Made by a program: the position numbers and the translations under genes. From positions 5,009,321-5,073,320 of the forward strand of contig OZ007515.1 of assembly GCA_963931865.1 (NCBI GenBank): a stretch of 64,000 nucleotides of DNA. Direction: 5' to 3'. The DNA comes from Axinella damicornis (lineage: Eukaryota; Porifera; Demospongiae; Axinellida; Axinellidae). This document shows positions 1 through 15,300 of the stretch, in pieces; within the stretch, counting starts at the first letter, position 1, and each line of letters starts with the position of its first letter. The notes under the pieces are model-generated. The model did no database searches. It had not been told where the DNA came from and saw only the letters and a program-made list of their open reading frames with translations.

Positions 1-233
1 CTTTCTCCGCTGTACTCAGCGCGCACCCCATATTAGCGATCCACGCGTCTCGATCTCACAAAATGCTGGTAGTCTACACGTACAACAACTGGCTTTCTAA
101 GTTACTGCCTTGAAACTGCCGTCCTGGCATAGAAATCGCAAATTTAATTTGCAAGCTGTGGCAAGTTATGAGGTTTCTGAGTGGGCGTGACCGGAAGTAC
201 AAATAACAATATTCACGAGGAAAAAATATTACG

Positions 234-382
234 CTAGCTCTCGAGTTGAAGTTTCTTTCCACTACCAAACGCAAGGAAAGTCAACATCCCAACGAAGTTT
301 GCAGTTGCCATAAGGGAAAACACCAAAGACCAACTTGAGGTGGACTCCAGGATGTAGCCTGTCAGAGATACTCCAAAGATAC
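234..382 (-). CDS. SLC17A9: SLC17A9-like exon 8 (terminal)
   Basis: Acceptor CTGCAG completes the split Gly. The exon reads IFGVSLTGYILESTSSWSLV, a last helix and GSGKKLQLES with stop TAG at 234-236. It matches VNUT's end (GGYLIETTGSW...FGQAQ). It is separated from exon 7 by a 9.9-kb intron full of repeats. Confidence 0.87.
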
Positions 383-3300
383 CTGCAGGACGGAGACATT
401 ATTATGTGCTTGGTTCACAATTGGGTCATAATAATATTATCACAGAGACCACGCAGAAATAATAGTATCTGCATTAAAGTTCCACTGAAAAGTGTGTGAT
501 TAATCCCGTACCATGAGTGACCGTAAACAATCCGCTGAAATAGCGTACTGGTTGGTTGAATAAGAACTATAAGCGGCTACATTCGCTTAATGATTATACA
601 CATCACTAATGAATGATTATGACTGATTCTGTACCTGACAACTCTGAGGTACCTTCAAAAATCACTCATTTGTGCAACCATAGATGGTGCAACAGTGGCC
701 AGTAAATGCACAGAAAGAGTAAGCATGCTGATTGAAAAATAGTTCGCTAGCAAGGGGCGTTTAATTGACCGCACCTACATTGAGGAGGCTATGGCATTCA
801 CAGCCTTTATGTGGATGAAGAGTCTTGTCTATTACTCCAAACAGATTCGGATGCGCTTTGTGCAATTTGTGACAGTTACTCATACCATAGATAATAAACT
901 CATACTATTACCACCACAGCCAGCTAATTCGCATTCTGATTCAGAGAATGGATGGTTCTAACATCAGTGGCTCCTGCTAACGTCAAACCAAACCAGTTAA
1001 TAATTTATCAGCCTCATTCCCAGGCCACATGGGAACCAGGCTAATCAAATATCTGACGACTAGACTAAGTTGAAAAAGACCTTAGGCTACCGTCCACCGA
1101 ACTAGAACATTAAACTTGCAGCACCGCAACAACAAAAGGCCATACTGCAATCATAGTAGGCTACCGGAGATGGGGACAAGATGGGTTCAAATTAACATAT
1201 CAATCATGTACGGCTGAAATCTAGCACTACTGAAACTGCCTAAGGCTGGAGTATGTCATGTGTAAACACGAGTATTACACTGGCATGTGCCAAAAACATC
1301 ATCTGCCTTGTAAAGATACCAACGTGACAATTACCTGGAGCTATAATTATGTATGATGCAACATGAGTAGTAATGATGCTGTAGAACACCATCACAAAAC
1401 ACCCATGACAGTTTTGAAAATAACACCACTCCACTGTTGAACCATGAATAGCACAACACCAGAGTACTGAGTCAACAAACAGGTTAACAACTAAAGGAAT
1501 CACAATAAAATTGATAACAGTAACTCAATACTATCGCAGTGACCCTAGCTATAGAGACTTGTTCTGTCTTACAATCTGGTTTGCATCTTGTTCTCTTCTC
1601 CCATGCACTCTTAAGTTAAACTTCCTTGCCATATTATGCAAGGAGTTGAATGATACTTATTATACACATGCATGTAGCCTTGTTCCCAGGCTCCTCCCCA
1701 GCCTTTTGTTACATACTGTACAGTATATGCGACAAAAAGCTGGGGAGGAGCCTGGGAACGAGGATATGTGGCTGGGGAGGAGCCTGGGAACGAGGCTACT
1801 TATTATACACTTTCTGTTGTGTGAACACTGTCTACTGATTGCCGTAGTTATACTTTTATGGTGCACAACTTCAGGAGATAATACTGATGATAATTTTCAA
1901 CACTTGTTTCTTGTAACAGGAAGAAATCGGGACATAAGAGCTAACTTAGTAAAAAAATTCAACCATGCACAGTTCAGCAGTATTAGCCAACAATTTGGAA
2001 AATATATAGCTCAAAGTTAGGATTCACCTGTATGTTTATATACGGAGCAGAATAAGGACCCAAGTCTGTGATGTCATCATAACTAAGGATCCATGCAGGC
2101 ACGTTGTGGATAACGATCTCAAGTCTGTGATGTCATCATAACTAAGGATCCATTCAGGCACGTTATATGGATTACCGGATGTCAAGTCTGTGATGTCATC
2201 AAAACTAAGGATCCATGCAGGCACGTTGTGGATAACGATCTCAAGTCTGTGATGTCACCATAACTAAAGATTAGGCACACTGTGCACTACTATAAAGTCT
2301 GTGATGTCATCAAAACTAAGGATCCATGCAGGCACGTTGTGGATAACGATCTCAAGTCTGTGATGTCACCATAACTAAAGATTAGGCACACTGTGCACTA
2401 CTATAAAGTCTGTGATGTCACCATAACTAAAGATCAGGCACACTGTGCACTACTATAAAGTCTGTGATGTCATCGCATAACTAAGGATCCAGGCACACTG
2501 TGCACCTTAAACTGCAAGCGAGAAGACACATGAGGGATGGAAGTGAGTAAAGCATTTATGGCTAGAGAAATGGCTTAGTATAAGAAGGGGGGGTGAGCAA
2601 TTGATGAAGGAATGTGGCTAGGGAATTGACCTCTAGTATAAACACAGATCCAGGTGAGCAAATTGAGGAAGGAGGAATTGACCTCTGGTATAAACATGGT
2701 GATCAACTGAGGAAGTAAAGTGGTTATAGAGAACGCCTCGTTCCCTTTTGTATGTCACCTGGGAACGAGAGAGGGTGAGGAGAGAGGGCGAGTAACTAGG
2801 GTTAGTGGTCACATGAACCGGAAGGAGTGGTGCAATATCCAGGTACCAAGAGCCGGTGTCTGAGGCAACACACTCTCAAAGTGAGGAAGTGGAATAAACA
2901 CACTGACAGAATAGTCTTTTGAAGATTGGAGCAACATCCTTTTGGACTCCTGAACTACGTCACACTGTCAGGTCTATCTTAAGAGTACATCAGTACACGT
3001 CCCATGTAGTTGTCCAACTGTTGATTTCAGTTCTCTTGAACTCTCATATTGTGTAGAAGCAGGCTGAGCAAACATCCTGATTTTATACCAAACCCGGAGT
3101 ACAACAACAATATACACAACAGTGGTCACAGATCACATCATGTATGCATGACCAAGGTCAAAGGTCAGGACATTTTGGCGGCAAATTACAACAGAAGTAC
3201 AACTGTGAAATCTTTTTTTCATACATGTATGTCAATGACACACCACATTTACATAACTTGGACTACCATCGCTATGCAGTACCAGTCTCACTGTGTGCTG

Positions 3301-4011
3301 CAAAGTCCAAGATATAGTGTTATGCACATATACTCCTACAATACCGGTCAATTTGTGAACAAGAGTACAGTTGGTGGACAAGCCAAGCCTTGCCCTTGGC
3401 AATGTACAACTGTCGAATTTGCCCTAGGATACTGTAGCTGGCAGGTGCCATGTTTGATTGATTGTGCTGGCAGCCCCAGGTTACAGCTGACTAATCACAA
3501 AGCCAGCTACTCTCAAGTCTTCTGCTTTCACTGCTGGACGGTTGAGTATGCAAACTTCAGGCTGAGTATGTGACATCAACATTGCCATGGTGTCACCATT
3601 ACATAACCAGCCAGATAAAGGTATGTCAGCTATAAAACATTGCTCAGTTGTACCGCAACATCAGGCCCGAGACAACAAATGCATTGAAACTGCCTCTGTA
3701 ATGTATTCCAAGTGGGTGTGACAACGAATCACTCAATGCACTGAAACCAAGGTATGGCTGAAGTTGGAGCTACATGTAGTGGTTATAGTATTGCAATCTC
3801 AGTGAGTAAAGTAGGCAGTCTGTGCTAAAATAATGAGGAAAATGTGGATAGAGAGATATTATTACCTGCCACATCAAAAATGCACATTGCTAGAACATTT
3901 TCCTGCAAGAATGCCATAATATCAAGTTGAGGGAGTTATCTGGAATCCCACCCACCAACCCAACCCCCTTGAAACTTACCCAAGAAGTATCATGCATGCA
4001 AGGCAACGTGT

Positions 4012-4046
<35 letters not shown>

Positions 4047-7000
4047 ATTACTTTTGCCACACTATGTTTTCGTCCCCCCCTTGAATGATAAATGGAAACG
4101 CTAACATGGGTACCAAATCAAACCACATAAGGTAAAACCGAGTCCATTTCAGCAGAATATACTCAGCTGATGATATCGATTCAACGAGTTAGCGTCACTT
4201 TAATTGGCTTTAATTGGTAATTTGTCTTCTAAGGACACAAAGTACTAATCCTGTCTATAGGGCGGAATGCGGGCCTCTGTTTAGGTAGCAATAGGAAGTT
4301 AAAGCCCAAGTGGTTTCACTCGAGTTGCTGATGTTCTATTGATGTGTTAAAGCAAGGACTACATATCCTGCCTTGTTGGTGTGGCTAAACTGAATATCTG
4401 TATGAAGCATCCAAGGCTGCATGCAGTGAACAAAGGCACTGTGCCAAATGGGCATACCCAACTTCCTATCTCACAATGCTAGATACACATGATAGATAGT
4501 GATCTTGCAACCACCTCAGTGGAGTCACAATAGCCTCGTACCCAGACCCTCAGGCGGAATGCGGAAGAGGGCCTGGTGACACTTAGCAAAATTCCCGCAT
4601 GTGCTCAGTCAGCATAATTGTGTAAGCGATTACATTCCTGACTTGGATGCATTCGAAATCATGTGAAAGGTAGCTGTTGGTGATGGCTAAGTAGAAATTC
4701 TTGCCAAGGAGCAACCAGAGGTGAGTCTTGAAGGTTAGAACAGCGGTTTTACCAAACGGCTATACTTTTCATGGGTAAAGAATGTAATTACTACGCATTA
4801 ATTGGCAATGGATGAACGTGATTCGCCTACCCGAAATCAAGACTGCTGAGCTCAGCACATACGGGAATTTTGCCAAGTGTCACCAGGCCCACTTCTGTGT
4901 TCCGCGTGTGGGCCTGGGAACGAGGCTAGAGTCTCAACTATGCTAACCAATCAACAACAGAATTTCTATAATTTGATTGGTTGATGTGGTTGGTATTGAT
5001 GTTGTAAGAATGACAAAAACTGCTGTTGCCAAAGTGCTTTAAAAAAAGATGTGAATAAAGTTTTCATTTGTCCATACCACCACTGCCAAACTTATGTCAG
5101 TGAATACTGTGTATTTGCATCCATGGACATTGTATGTAAGCAGTATCTCTTAGGAAAAAGATCCGGCTAAATGGTAACTTTGTGAAGTTGCCAAAAGTAG
5201 TGTTAGTGAATACTGTCAAACAGGGCGCTCAGGGAAGATCTCGGGATTCTTGTAGAGAGAAACTGGAGGTGGGAATGATCTCAGATGTACATACACTGCT
5301 AAATTGGGGTGTTAGTTCACATGTTGCAGTGCTTGAGATGGAAACCTTGGTGTCAAATAATTCTATGGTAACAGTGTGTCGTCTACACCCTGATATTCAC
5401 TGTCACCATGTTATACCGACACTTAAACCTTTCAAATTTACCATGGAAACCACTGTAACACCACCTCACACACACTGCAATGGAAGAAAGGGTCTGGGAA
5501 CTTTTCTTGCAATGCCTTGTTCAGAACGAGAATTAAAATGTCATGTGACAATAATTAATAAAGCCTAAAGTCTCAATGCCTTGCAATGCCCAAGTTACAT
5601 GCAGTAGAGCAACGGCATTGTGTTGCTGAGCTACTGATGTGTTTGTGTGGTGGGCACAGAGAGATTGAACTCACAGATGCGTGCGTTTACAGTTCATATA
5701 TCACTAATGTGAACCATAACAGATTACTGTAAAGGTAACATGACCTTCAAGGATTACACACTCATCTCTTGTGTGGCAGGAACTAGGTTCCAACCATATA
5801 CACAATAAGAGGTACTTAAACCATAGGGACTATATTATGTATGCTCAATATGCTTGACAGTAGGTATTTTTAATGTGGTGAGCTCCTGCGCTGACTTGAC
5901 CAGCAGCAACAAATATTCTAAGAAGCAAGGAATGGAATATCATGCCTCTGTGCCAATGGAATGCTATTAGAGTTCATCTACGTATTTGTCATCAACAGTT
6001 CAATAGATAGGGCCAGACTGTGTGGCAATGTTACCATCACAGTCATTCAGAGCTCACATACTGTAAACAACAACTTGTCGTTCGATTTTCTGGCTACTTT
6101 CTGTTCATGCTCTAACAGATTCACCAGATGGATAGTACTTTAAACTTTGCAGTTGTGGTCTGCTGTGCTTCCTCAAGTGCCGGAATACAGAAAAACTACT
6201 AGCCTTGTTTCAGGGGCTGGGAAGGAGCAAGAAGGTAAAAAAAAAACTACACACAACATTACGAAATGGCGACAACTCAGTTGTAGAATCCACGGGACTT
6301 GTAGGGTAATTCACAAACACATTTACTCATGTTTACACTCGTATGCACAAATGAGTTCTTGAATTCCGTACCAACAGCTGCCGTCTAACTAATCCAAACA
6401 CAAACTAGTTTGTTGCTATGTCACAAACCATGATCACAAGAGTATGTAACACGGTAGGAATTAGCGAACATCTGCATGGTGTGATTTTTTGTAAACAAGC
6501 TAGTTCTCCAGCAACAGTACTTGTCATGATAAGTCTAAAGTGCCAGTTCGTGCACTATTAAACATGCTAGGAAATATCCAGATTCACCTCTGTGACGTGT
6601 TGCTACAGCAGAGCTACGTGACAAGGCGGAAGTAGGTAACTTCACCTTACACAGAGTTGCTGGAATTCTACCCATCTTCTAGCGCAGATTTATTCTACCC
6701 ATCTTCTAGCGCAGATTAGGTCACTGTCCAACCACAAGTACTAGCTGTGTGCTCTGCAGCCCTCAGGCTTGATATGATGCACAAAGTAATTGGATTGGCT
6801 ATCAGGTATTGGCCCAAAATATCAGTATCAGCAATGCTACAAGAATATTTTGATGTGAAAATTGCCTGTAAAATGAGCTGAAAATATCAGATCAGCTATC
6901 AGTATACCAGCATGATACTTGCTATTCAATTATTAGTGTTACGAAAAATAATTTCATATCAAGCATACAGCGTTGATAGGGCAGTAAGGGAACAGGGAGA

Positions 7001-7572
7001 TCCTACGGGGAAAACCCCAGTGGTGCCAACTCAACATACAGTCAGCACTGAGTCAGACTGATAGGCTCTATCACAGCTGCATCTTGCAAGGTACGTAGGT
7101 ACAGGCATACAGTTTATACTGGTACCAGAGCAAATTGAATCAGGCAGCCAGCTTCTTCTTTGTACTGGTAGGACATGCAGGATACTGGTACTTTGTTTCC
7201 ATGGCAACAGTGTAGGTGCACCTGACATATCCAATTAATTTTATATACACATGCCAGATTATTTGTTGTTGACTAGTGATCAATTAATGCTAGCCAGATC
7301 GTAACCACACACCCACACATCGGAACTGATGACTATGGCTTGATGTAGACATTAGGAAGAAATGGCTATGGCTTGGTGTAGACATTAGGAAGAAATGGCT
7401 ATGGCTTGGTACAGGTGATCAGCAGAAAGTGTCCTCCAAATGTATGTATGTGAAGGTTGTATGGCTTCATTCCCAAGCCTTACCAACCTGCAGTCTTTCA
7501 TCATTTGTAGATGCAAATATGGAAGGGGAAGGCCTGGGAGATTTGTCATGTGCGGTGAATAGATGGTAGACA

Positions 7573-7612
<40 letters not shown>

Positions 7613-10600
7613 GTCTGACTGTAACGATTTTGCGTCGACCTGTCCATCGTGTGGATGGTGTACATGCTGCCTTGTGAATGCTCTGGCCTCCAGCCCTCAG
7701 ACAGATATTACAAGAAACTTAAGGCCTTTGATATTCTTCGTCAACCACTGTATCTACAATCTGTCGACCTGCTGTCACCACACATGACCAATCTCCCAGG
7801 CCTTCTCCCTCCTATTTGCATACTGCAAGCGATCAACGACTGGAGGGGAACGACCTGGGAATGAGGTTAAAGGTTGTGATCTTGCAAAGTGGGTATAAGG
7901 TACAGTTTCAAAACTGGTACCAGGGCAAAATGGATCAGAGCAACTTCATTGGCCTCATACCCAGGCTGTGTGGAATGGAGGACGATCGAGGCTTCCATTT
8001 GATATCACATTCATGTACAAGTACCCTTATACCCTTAATTGCTTTGTTTCCATGGCAACAGTCAGGGGGCACCAGACACACAGATTCCAACAATTAATTA
8101 GCTATCAGTGCCACACTCTTTGATGGATTAATGTCCAATCAAGCAACACTGACACCATAGCAATGGATAGCTATATTATGGCTTGGGTGTACATACATGT
8201 TGGTGCTCTGCAGGAAGTGAGTGAACAAAATGAGCACAGATGTTGCACTTGTATATACACATACTGAACACCTGCAGCTTCCTCCTCATCAAATGACAGC
8301 TGGTTGCTGATTCCACCTTGGTTACCCTCTGAGGCACTCGCACCCTCCATTGTTATTCTTGAACACCAAACCTTACATAAATATACATGGCTGGCAATCA
8401 CGGCCAGACGTGCAGGATATTGACAGCCTCATTGCCAGGCCTACCCCATTCTTTCTGTTCTTCGGTTGTGTTGATAATAATACACGGATGCGGAAGAGCG
8501 GCGAAGAACGGGGAAGGCCTGGTATCATTCATCATGTGAGTGACTTCAGGGGGATGCGAGGTGGACATAGGGGGGGCGGGCCCCATAGTCGTTTCAGCAG
8601 GTTCTGAAGCAGCTCATCATCCAGTCGGCTCAGTTTGAATGCTCCGCAGCTAGTCGGGACTCCTAGACAACCTACACAACTTTGTCGGCCAGTTTTTAAA
8701 CTTGTTTGCGGTTGGGCCACACCCCCCTATGTCCACCAGACATCAATCACGTGATGAATAGTACCAGGCCTTCCCCGTTTTTTGCCGCACCGCTCTTCCG
8801 CATCCGTCAATGCTAACTGAAGAACAGAAAAAACGGGGTAGGCCTGGGAACGACGCTAGGCTATGTATGTGTACCGTAATCAGTACATTGTAATAAGAGA
8901 ATTGATTTAATTACGTAATCTTTCCTGTCTATATATCTTTGAGTTTTCATGTGTTGTTGTAGTGTAGATTTGATTGGTCAATGAAAACATGATGTGTGTT
9001 GTGGGTGAGAAGACTTGGCATGCCACAAAGGAGGCTTTTCCCAGGAGTGCATGAGCCGCCGAAGGCGGCGAAGGAGCGTCGAACTCAGCATGTGTGCACT
9101 AGCAGAAGAAGGTTGTGGTCACTTATCATGTGAGTGCAAAACGGTTTCGCTTGTGAAGTCAAACAGTGTGTGTAAGTCATTTCATGGTATTACACTTGTC
9201 TTCATGAAAGTAACGGAGTGTTGTGCTGGCGACTCAGAAAGCATTGATGAATTGGATCTTTCGGAGCAGGATAGTAATGGTGTACAGTATGAAGTTTTTG
9301 ATATTACAAATGTAGCGTACAGATTAGCACCACAATCACGAGCATATTTTATGAGCCCAACATTCTCAAGCCCAAGTATGCTTGAATACCCCAAGGAGGG
9401 TTGCTAGGGAGAATCAGCAAAAATAGCAGATCAGTAGAAGACTACACTGCTGCTCAAATAGGGAGCCTGCACCCAATCAGAGTAGTGGGCCAGCCACAAG
9501 GGAGGCCAGAAAGAAGGACAGAGGGCTCCCAGGAGAGAGCTCGATCAGTATGGCTCAGGGAGGCCAGAAAGAAGGACAGAGGGCTCCCAGGAGAGAGCTC
9601 GATCAGAATGGCTCAGGGAGGCATGCTCCAGCTTGGGAAGGATTTTATAAACTCTTTCGTGCAACCTCCCACAAGCTACGGATGATCGAAACGCTTCTTT
9701 AGTGAATGCATTCCCACATGACCAGAGCTTCACCAACGGAGTGTTGTGCTGGCGACTCGGAAAGCATTGAAGAATTGGATCGTTCAGAGCAGGATAGTAA
9801 TGGTGTACTGTATGAAGTTTTTGATATTACAAATACACATACCCACATACCTGACTGCCACACCAAGTCCTCATGACTTGGCATCTGTGTTAGTTTGTAT
9901 TTCAGGATGTGTGTGTGTAGTGTCTGGGGAGATGACTGCAGGTACAGCAGGCCAGCCAGCTATGGCCGCAAGCATCTACACTACAAAGCCCCACACAGCA
10001 CTTCCATAACAGTTGAGCTCGAGGATAGCCTTCGTTGGGAGATAACGGAATTCTCTGAGCAGAAAGGGGCGGAGTTAAGGGCCTCATGGTATGGGATTGA
10101 TCATCACAAATAATGAGGAATTCATATGCAAGGCTATACAGCACTATGTGGCCCCAGACGAGCACACAGGATTTAATATCCCTCTTTCTGCCCACCATCT
10201 AAAACCATCATTCTGTAACCGCTACCTATAATACGTCCCCAAGTACCTGGAATTGCTCCAATAGAGTTCATCACGCCGAACAGGGCCCCGACATAGGCCG
10301 GTGCGAGGTCGCTGGGGTTGATCACAGTACCAGCTACGGACATGCCCACACACGTGAAAGAGAGCATGATACAGAGGAGGGTGAAAGGGAAGTGCCCCTC
10401 CCCCCCAGTCCTGGCCACCACCAGGATGAAGAGGGCCCCTCCCCCAAGACAGAGGGAGACAGCTGCCTTCCGTATCACCGTCATAGAGACAGATCCTGGA
10501 GGGAGAGAAGCAGGGCGTAGGGGAGGGGTAGATAGTGTGTGTGGTGGAGTGGAGAGGGGAGTGAGCGGGAGTGGAGAAGGGTTATGGAGAGGGAGGGGTG

Positions 10601-11210
10601 ATGAACAGAGAGGACTTAGCCCTCTCTTCCACTCACTACCAATCAGTAGCTGCACTTGGAACTAATAACCATATGTCTGCAGTAACTATATATACAGGCA
10701 GCTGCCTTGACACACTAATCACTGCGTAGAACAAAACTACTATGGATGATTAACTTCCTGACAAGCAATGCCACCCCCCCCCCAGACAACAAGACAGAAG
10801 GAGTGCACAGTTGAATGTGCTAGTCTTATGAGGGGGTAGGGTGGATGGGTGGGGGGGAGCAGATTCCACAATTACACTGTCAAAACTGCTTCACAGTATG
10901 TACACACTACAATCACGTACTGTAGCAACTACCACACAAAAGCTAATAGCCCAAAACATGGTGGTAATGGGATTTACCTAGCAAGGGTACGCACGCACAC
11001 TAGCGTCATTCACAGGCGCTCGGTAATAGGGAAGAAGAGCTTCTCTCCCCCAAATAACCGAGTGCCTGGGAACGAGGCAAGCACACATGCAGGACCCACA
11101 CGGTGCACACAAACCACAGCTGCTTTACTATCATTCAACAAAATCTGATGATTCCTACATAATTATATAATTCCCAGTCCAAATTTATCTAACCTCATTC
11201 TTTGCAGGCG

Positions 11211-11245
<35 letters not shown>

Positions 11246-12343
11246 GTACTAAAGGCCTTCGTTATATGCCAAGGCATCCCCCGTGTGACCCATTGTATAA
11301 CCATGAGCACCAGCTCAACAGCTGCTATAACTCACTGTGGGAGATCACCCAATTGACTGCGAAGCCACCCACAGTCGATCCTGTCGCCATAGAAACCCAG
11401 GGAAGCACATTGTAGAGCCATGCCTGCATGTGTGTGGGGAAGAATAAACGAAAAGTGGTCTTTCATGATTTAGATCAGCAAATTAACCACTTGGCAGGTA
11501 CAGCAGAAATTTAAGATACCAGGTAGGAGAAACACTACCATTGACCATGTTTTTTTGTTTTCTCTGTACGAGAAACCACCACATAGAAATCTAGCTGATA
11601 CTAACCAGTACCCCAGGACCGAGAGCTTTACATCCTCTCCCTTTCCTGTGCGTACTCGTACTTACTCATGCAGGATGGAGCTTCTGATCTGTCTTCTGCA
11701 AAGAATGGATATTAGCCTGGTCAAGGTGGGTGTTAATACTGTCAAGTACAGCACAGGTATAAGCCCCCAAGCTCACGGCCACTTTACAACCTCCTCCCTG
11801 TTCCCAGTAAGTGTCTAGTTGTGTTGGCACTGCTGCAGAATATCCAGCTGCCATTCATTTTTGTGTGATATGCCACCATCATATAAACAGCCTATTGTTT
11901 TGTTGCAATTACGCTTCATGCAGTTCTATGCGTACAGAAAGGCTGCTAAGACTTCAGAATGTTGGAAGAACGATGGAGAGCCTCTCATGAACATGGGGCA
12001 GAAAGAATCAAACTTGCCACACAGCGCCAAGATGATGTCATGGCCAGTTCTGAGCTAAAGATGCATGGATAAAGGATCAAAGCACAAGTATTGCAAGCTG
12101 ATAACCAGCACACCTGCCTCCAGCTCAAATAAAACCCATACAACTAGCTCACAAAGGAGGTAAGGCTTCAGGTTTACTACAGCAGAAAGGGAGTTGTGAG
12201 AAACATGAGCAGAAAGGCGACAATCTTGTGCAATGGAAGTCCTAGGGTTCAAATGCTAATACACATTTCAAGTTGCACACAAATTGAGAGGTGAGCCCCT
12301 ATCATTAATAACTTAGGCCTTGTTTCAAAGGTATCGTATACAC

Positions 12344-12382
<39 letters not shown>

Positions 12383-15300
12383 GAGCTAGAGAGAGAGATA
12401 GATAGATAGATAGATAGATAGATAGCTAGATAGCTAGCTAGCTAAGACAGACAGATCATAGGGAGTTGGTAACCACTGCTAGAGCGACATATTTTTTCCT
12501 TCCCCCATTATTACAGCAAGTTGGGGCACTAGGAGCTCCTAAATGGGACAGGGATGATGGCCACCAAGTGTGCTAGATGTTTTCTACACCTGATTGCTAG
12601 GCAGCCTACAGCTTGGTGTGCTACATGTAGATGTTTTCTGTACTTGCTACTCACGTTTAGTCCTCCTTTGGTTTTCGCTGTTTGTCTGGTTGCCATTCTT
12701 TTAATGTAGAAATTGGCAATTACGTATGTACATAGACCCCCATACTCAGGTAGATAGATCCCCATTAATTGATCAATCTAGACACCAAGTGGGTTAATTT
12801 AAACAGGGTTATGCATGCATTGGTAAATTTTGGCTTTGCTTCAAGTTACATGTACGCATGATGTCCCCAGCAATAGCCTCGTTCCCAGGCCTCCATCCCT
12901 AGTGTTGTCATACTACAAGATGATGTCCCCAGCAATAGCCTCGTTCCCAGGCCTCCATCCCTAGTGTTGTCATACTACAAGATGATGTCCCCAGCAATAG
13001 CCTCGTTCCCAGGCCTCCATCCCTAGTGTTGTCATACTACAAGATGATGTCCCCAGCAATAGTCTCGTTCCCAGGCCTCCATCCCTAGTGTTGTCATACT
13101 ACAAGATGATGTCCCCAGCAATAGCCTCGTTCCCAGGCCTCCATCCCTAGTGTTGTCATACTACAAGATGATGTCCCCAGCAATAGCCTCGTTCCCAGGC
13201 CTCCATCCCTAGTGTTGTCACACTACAAGTGCACGTGTCAAAGCTAAGGGCGGAGGCTTCGGAATGAGGCTAAGAAGCTATATCAAAGAGAGCAATATGC
13301 AGCCAATGACAATGTGTCCCTCCTTGATGTAGGCCAAAACAGGACGGATATATATGCCCAGCACTGCTATGATGCCACGTGGACACTGGCCTTTGCACTC
13401 AACAAACCATCGCTGATACAATAATTCAATCACATGTCTGTCTGTCTGCCCTCTGCCCCCTTGTCTCTCTTTGCTGTATGTTTTCATTTGATCATTAAGA
13501 ATTTGATGTATTGGAAAGTCCAATAGGCACAGATAAATGCAACACGATTATATCAGCCAGGGTCACCAGCAGCACTGGTAGGGCAACTAGGGGTGGGCAA
13601 TATCACTTTGTGCTAACATTATTGCAAAGCTATTGTACATAGCCTCGTTCCCAGTCCCACACCCAGCTTTTCGTTGCTTGCAGTACTTGCAGTATGTACT
13701 GCAAGCGACGAAAAGCTGGGTGTGGGACTGGGAACGATCTCGAGGCATAATGTACAGTATGTTCAGTTCAGGGTTCCTGCCTAGAGCAGTCGAAACAACA
13801 AGTAATGCACACAAAGGCTGCTAAGACTAACTCCTACTTGTACATAACTGTCAGCGGTCGATATGGCAATACGATACCTCATTGTCCATAAAAATGTGAT
13901 GATATCAATCACTATGGCAACCACCCTTACTTGCAGCTGTGAACCAAATGTCGTGCAATAAACGCAATAATCACAACACAAGAACAATCATTTTCGCTGT
14001 CCACGGCAGCCTCACATTTCATGCTATGTATCATACACACAAGTTCACTGCACATGAGTGTGCAACCCTCATTATCTACACTTGAACATTGGACACTGCC
14101 ATGTTCACACTCGCGTAGCCTCAAAAAAGTATGGAATGTGGAAAATCCAACACCTGGGGAAATACGTAATTGCAGTGAGAAGTCTGCAAGTTGCACACGC
14201 ACTTTGCATTCGTTTTGCGTCCTCCGAAAACAAGTTTCGTAAAAACGAAACATGCAAGTACAAAACCCACAATGTTCACAGGGAAAGAAATTAGTTTGAA
14301 CATTGCGTATTGTGTGCATTCCATGTTCACACTCGCGTAGCCTCAAAAACGTATGGAATGTAACACCTGGGGAAATACGTAATTGCAGTGAGAAGTCTGC
14401 AAGTTGTACACGCACTTTGCATGAGTTTCGCATCCTCCGAAAACAAGTTTCATGTAAACGAAAGATGCAAGTACAAACCCCACAAAGTTCAGAGGGAAAG
14501 AAATTAATACGTTTGAACATTGCGTATTGTGTGCATTCCATGTTCACACTCGCGTAGCTGCAAAAAGTTCACCACCTGATCACGAGGAAGTAAATGCGAT
14601 CAAGTCTGAAGGCGGACTTTTTGCAGCTACACAACTGACAGTGTGATGTGAACATGGAATGCAGGCAATATGCAACTTTAGATGTATTAATTTCTTTCCC
14701 TGAGAACATTGTGGGTTTCGTACTTGCGTGTTGCTTTTCCACGAAACTTGTGTTCAGAGGAAGAGAAACTCATGCAAAGTGCATGTGTAACTTCTGAGAA
14801 GTAAATGCTGTGAAGTCTGCTGCAAGTTGAGCAAGCACTTTGCATGAGTTTCTCTTCCTCTGAACACACGTTTCGTGGAAACGCAACACGCAAGTACAAA
14901 ACCCACCTCCTTAGGAAGTACACTGTACATGGTTAAGTCTGAAAGTTGCACATGCACTTTGTATGAGTTTCTCGTCCTCCAACATAGTTTCGCGGAATGC
15001 AACACACTAGTACAAAACACACAGGGAAATTGCACTTACGTACGTACCTCACCCAAACAGTGTGGGATTTGGTATACCGGAAACTGTTTTAGGATATGTA
15101 AACATACACATCTCACAGGTACTGCTACACAGCTTACAGTGTATGTACATGAACACAGTCCTGCAGGACTGTCTCTAATCACTGGACTGGAAAATGGACT
15201 GGAATGGAGGAATGGAAATGGAATCTTTAAAAGCGCCCAGAAACACTTTCGATGGCACTACCCGGCTCTGCTGTGTGACAATTACTTACTAACTTACTCA

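Noticed and set aside
3049..3573. 174-codon plus-strand ORF
   Set aside because: Starts at a non-ATG codon, no domain, lies in a large intron on the opposite strand.
12857..13228. Possible CRISPR-like array
   Set aside because: Units are head-to-tail without unique spacers, and the context is eukaryotic; it is a satellite of a transposon end.
13278..13523. Minus-strand ORF with a hydrophobic stretch, considered as a missing SLC17A9 exon
   Set aside because: The segment at 11336-11423 fits the family motif and both splice phases; this ORF does not.
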